This document shows, in pieces, positions 61,201-64,000 of a stretch of 64,000 nt of DNA. The notes beneath the pieces were generated by a model, which made no database searches, had not been told where the DNA came from, and was given only the letters and a program-made list of their open reading frames with translations. This DNA is from Gibbula magus (lineage: Eukaryota; Mollusca; Gastropoda; Trochida; Trochidae): NCBI GenBank assembly GCA_936450465.1, contig OW388300.1, forward strand, positions 20,647,232 to 20,711,231, given 5' to 3'. The translations under genes were made by a program, and so were the position numbers. Positions within the stretch are counted from its first letter, which is position 1; every line of letters begins with the position of its first letter.

Positions 61201-64000
61201 CTTCACTAAATACCCTCTCTGCCACTTCCCTCTACTCTCGATACCCTCTCTTCCACTTCCCTCTACTCTCGATACCCTCTCTGCCACTTCCCTCTTCTCT
61301 CGATACCCTCTCTGCCACTGACTTCTTCACTACATACCCTCTATGCCACTTCCCTCTTCACTACATACCCTCTCTGCCACTTCCCTCTTTTCTCGATACC
61401 CTCTCTGCCACTTCCCTCTTCACTACACGTCCTCTCTGCCACTCTCCCTCTTCACTAAATACCCTCTCTGCCACTTCCCTCTACTCTCGATACCCTCTCT
61501 TCCACTTCCCTCTACTCTCGATACCCTCTCTGCCACTTCCCTCTTCTCTCGATACCCTCTCTGCCACTTCCCTCTTCACTACATACCCTCTCTGCCACTT
61601 CCCTCTTCACTACACACCCTCTCTGCCACTTCCCTCTTCACTACATACCCTCTCTGCCACTTCCCTCTTCTCTCGATACCCTCTCTGCCACTTCCCTCCT
61701 CACTACATACCCTCTATGCCACTTCCCTCTACTCTCGATACCCTGTATGCCACTTCCCTCTACTCTCGATACCCTGTATGCCACTTCCCTCTACTCTCGA
61801 TACCCTCTCTGCCACTTCCCTCTTCACTACATACCCTCTCTGCCACTTCCCTCTTCACTACACATCCTCTCTGCCACTTCCCTCTTCACTATATACCCTC
61901 TCTGCCACTTCCCTCATCTCTCGATACTCTCTCTGCCACTTCCCTCTTCACTACATACCCTCTCTGCCACTTCCCTCTTCACTACATACCCTCTCTGCCA
62001 CTTCCCTCTTCACTACACACCCTCTCTGCCACTTCCCTCTTCACTACATACCCTCTCTGCCACTTCCCTCTTCACTACACACCCTCTCTGCCACTTCCCT
62101 CTTCACTACATACCCTCTCTGCCACTTCCCTCTTCACTACACACCCTCTCTGCCACTTCCCTCTTCACTACATACCCTCTCTGCCACTTCCCTCTTCTCT
62201 CGATACCCTCTCTGCCACTTCCCTCTTCACTACATACCCTCTATGCCACTTCCCTCTACTCTCGATACCCTGTATGCCACTTCCCTCTTCTCTCCAAACC
62301 CTCTCTGCCACTTCCCTCTTCACTACATACCCTCTCTGCCACTTCCCTCTTCTCTCGATACCCTCTCTGCCACTTCCCTCTTCACTACATACCCTCTATG
62401 CCACTTCCCTCTACTCTCGATACCCTGTATGCCACTTCCCTCTACTCTCGATACCCTGTATGCCACTTCCCTCTACTCTCGATACCCTCTCTGCCACTTC
62501 CCTCTTCACTACATACCCTCTCTGCCACTTCCCTCTTCACTACACACCCTCTCTGCCACTTCCCTCTTCACTACATACCCTCTCTGCCACTTCCCTCATC
62601 TCTCGATACTCTCTCTGCCACTTCCCTCTTCACTACATACCCTCTCTGCCACTTCCCTCTTCACTACATACCCTCTCTGCCACTTCCCTCTTCACTACAC
62701 ACCCTCTCTGCCACTTCCCTCTTCACTACATACCCTCTATGCCACTTCCCTCTTCTCTCGATACCCTCTCTGCCACTTCCCTCTTCACTACATACCCTTT
62801 CTGCCACTTCCCTCTTCACTACATACCCTCTCTGCCACTTCCCTCTTCTCTCGATACCCTCTCTGCCACTTCCCTCTTCTCTCGATACCCTCTATGCCAC
62901 TTCCCTTTTCTCTCGATACCCTCTCTGCCACTGACTTCTTCACTACATACCCTCTATGCCACTTCCCTCTTCACTACATACGCTCTCTGCCACTTCCCTC
63001 TACTCTCCATACCCTTTCTGCAACTTGCCTCTTCTCTCGATACTCTCTCTTGCCACTTCCCTCTTCACTACATACCCTCTCTGCCACTTCCCTCTACTCT
63101 CCATACCCTCTCTGCAACTTGCCTCTTCTCTCGATACCCTCTCTGCCACTTCCCTCTTCACTACATACCCTCTCTTCCACTTCCCTCTTCTCTCGATACC
63201 CTCTCTGCCACTTCCCTCTACTCTCCATACCCTCTATGCCACTTCCCTCTACTCTACATACCCTCTCTGCCACTTCCCTCTACTCTCGATACCCTCTATG
63301 CCACTTCCCTCTTCTCTCGATACCCTCTCTGCCACTTACCTCTTCAATACATACCCTCTCTGCCACTTCCCTCTTCTCTCGATACCCTATCTGCCACTTC
63401 CCTCTTCACTGCATACCCTCTATGCCACTTCCCTCTACTCTCGATACCCTGTATGCCACTTCCCTCTACTCTCGATACCCTGTATGCCACTTCCCTCTAC
63501 TCTCGATACCCTCTCTGCCACTTCCCTCTACACTACATACCCTCTCTGCCACTTCCCTCTTCACTACACACCCTCTCTGCCACTTCCCTCTTCACTACAT
63601 ACCCTCTCTGCCACTTCCCTCATCTCTCGATACTCTCTCTGCCACTTCCCTCTTCACTACATACCCTCTCTGCCACTTCCCTCTTCACTACATACCCTCT
63701 CTGCCACTTCCCTCTTCACTACACACCCTCTCTGCCACTTCCCTCTTCACTACATACCCTCTATGCCACTTCCCTCTTCTCTCGATACCCTCTCTGCCAC
63801 TTCCCTCTTCACTACATACCCTTTCTGCCACTTCCCTCTTCACTACATACCCTCTCTGCCACTTCCCTCTTCTCTCGATACCCTTTCTGCCACTTCCCTC
63901 TTCACTACATACCCTCTCTTCCACTTCCCTCTACTCTCGATACCCTCTCTGCCACTTCCCTCTTCTCTCGATACCCTCTCTGCCACTGACTTCTTCACTA
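52290..64000. repeat. 31-bp pyrimidine-rich satellite array (continues past the window)
   Basis: More than 11.7 kb, about 375 monomers. The consensus is TACCCTCTCTGCCACTTCCC followed by one of two endings: TCTTCACTACA (H type) or TCTTCTCTCGA / TCTACTCTCGA (S type). The first ~3.4 kb is mostly S type with degenerate units at the left edge; the rest mixes H and S. Some monomers carry private changes (TAGATCT, GACGTC, CAATTC, TTCGATT), which mark duplicated blocks. The + strand is strongly C+T rich and almost free of stop codons in all three frames. Hence it reads as giant frames (55748-61321, 57715-60744, 61095-63989, 52592-54958 and others), none of which I consider genes. Confidence 0.97.
58260..60690. 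repeat. Higher-order tandem duplication within the satellite
   Basis: Private variants recur at fixed offsets. CTGTATGCC-CTCATCTCTCG at 58269 and 59571, CCACTACCCTC at 58461 and 59763, and ACTACTTACCC at ~58755 and ~60057 are each 1302 bp (42 monomers) apart. Later variants, including CCACTGACGTC near 59515 and 60631, are 1116 bp (36 monomers) apart. This fits one tandem duplication followed by loss of six monomers in the second copy. Confidence 0.85.

Noticed and set aside
52276..63989. Very long frames up to 1857 codons (and many minus-strand frames of 60-150 codons) across the C+T-rich region
   Set aside because: All are translations of the 31-bp satellite in different frames; monomers are stop-free in all + frames, starts are internal monomer ATGs, and no frame is favoured.
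52290..64000. CRISPR array
   Set aside because: Eukaryotic context; monomers are contiguous with no unique spacers.

Overview
This is a eukaryotic, AT-rich, repeat-dense window, most likely from a marine lophotrochozoan animal (a mollusc is my best guess). The reasons are an intact CR1-like LINE with a 2A-like motif and PHD finger, a Penelope-like element carrying GIY-YIG remnants, tRNA-derived SINEs, many MITEs and large microsatellites, with very few exons. The species call is inference; no rRNA or intact tRNA gene is visible. Layout: 1-900 holds the last coding exon of a class B1 (secretin-family) GPCR on the + strand and its poly(A) signal. 900-9 kb is mostly anonymous AT-rich DNA with a TTAA-type MITE, a foldback repeat and one copy of a dispersed repeat. 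8.9-13.1 kb is an intact CR1/L2-like LINE on the minus strand, with a tRNA-derived SINE just beyond its 3' end. 13.2-14.0 kb is a foldback DNA element interrupted by a second small foldback element with a clean 9-bp target duplication. 15.3-52 kb is a series of diverged segmental duplications. Modules at 15.3-20.2 kb recur at 32.2-34.0 kb, modules at 24.8-31.8 kb recur at 34.5-41.5 kb, and parts recur again at 43.2-44.3 and 50.4-52.0 kb. Into these are inserted two 5'-truncated LINEs, a broken Penelope-like element, MITEs, a perfect 68-bp-arm palindrome, a (CT)63 tract and a G24 tract. At 48.5-49.9 kb lies the only convincing complete protein gene: a secreted protein with a signal peptide, a PAN/apple-like cysteine cluster and a C-terminal half that may be a propeller. 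It sits downstream of a 66-68-bp minisatellite, and its upstream region is duplicated on the far side of that array. From about 52.3 kb to the window end (over 11.7 kb) the sequence is one pyrimidine-rich satellite with a 31-bp monomer. Because 31 is not a multiple of 3 and the monomer has almost no stop codon in any + frame, it produces huge artefactual ORFs (up to 1857 codons). It has higher-order structure, including a tandem duplication about 1.3 kb long. Functionally only the GPCR exon and the PAN protein look like host genes; almost everything else is transposon, duplicated or satellite DNA.
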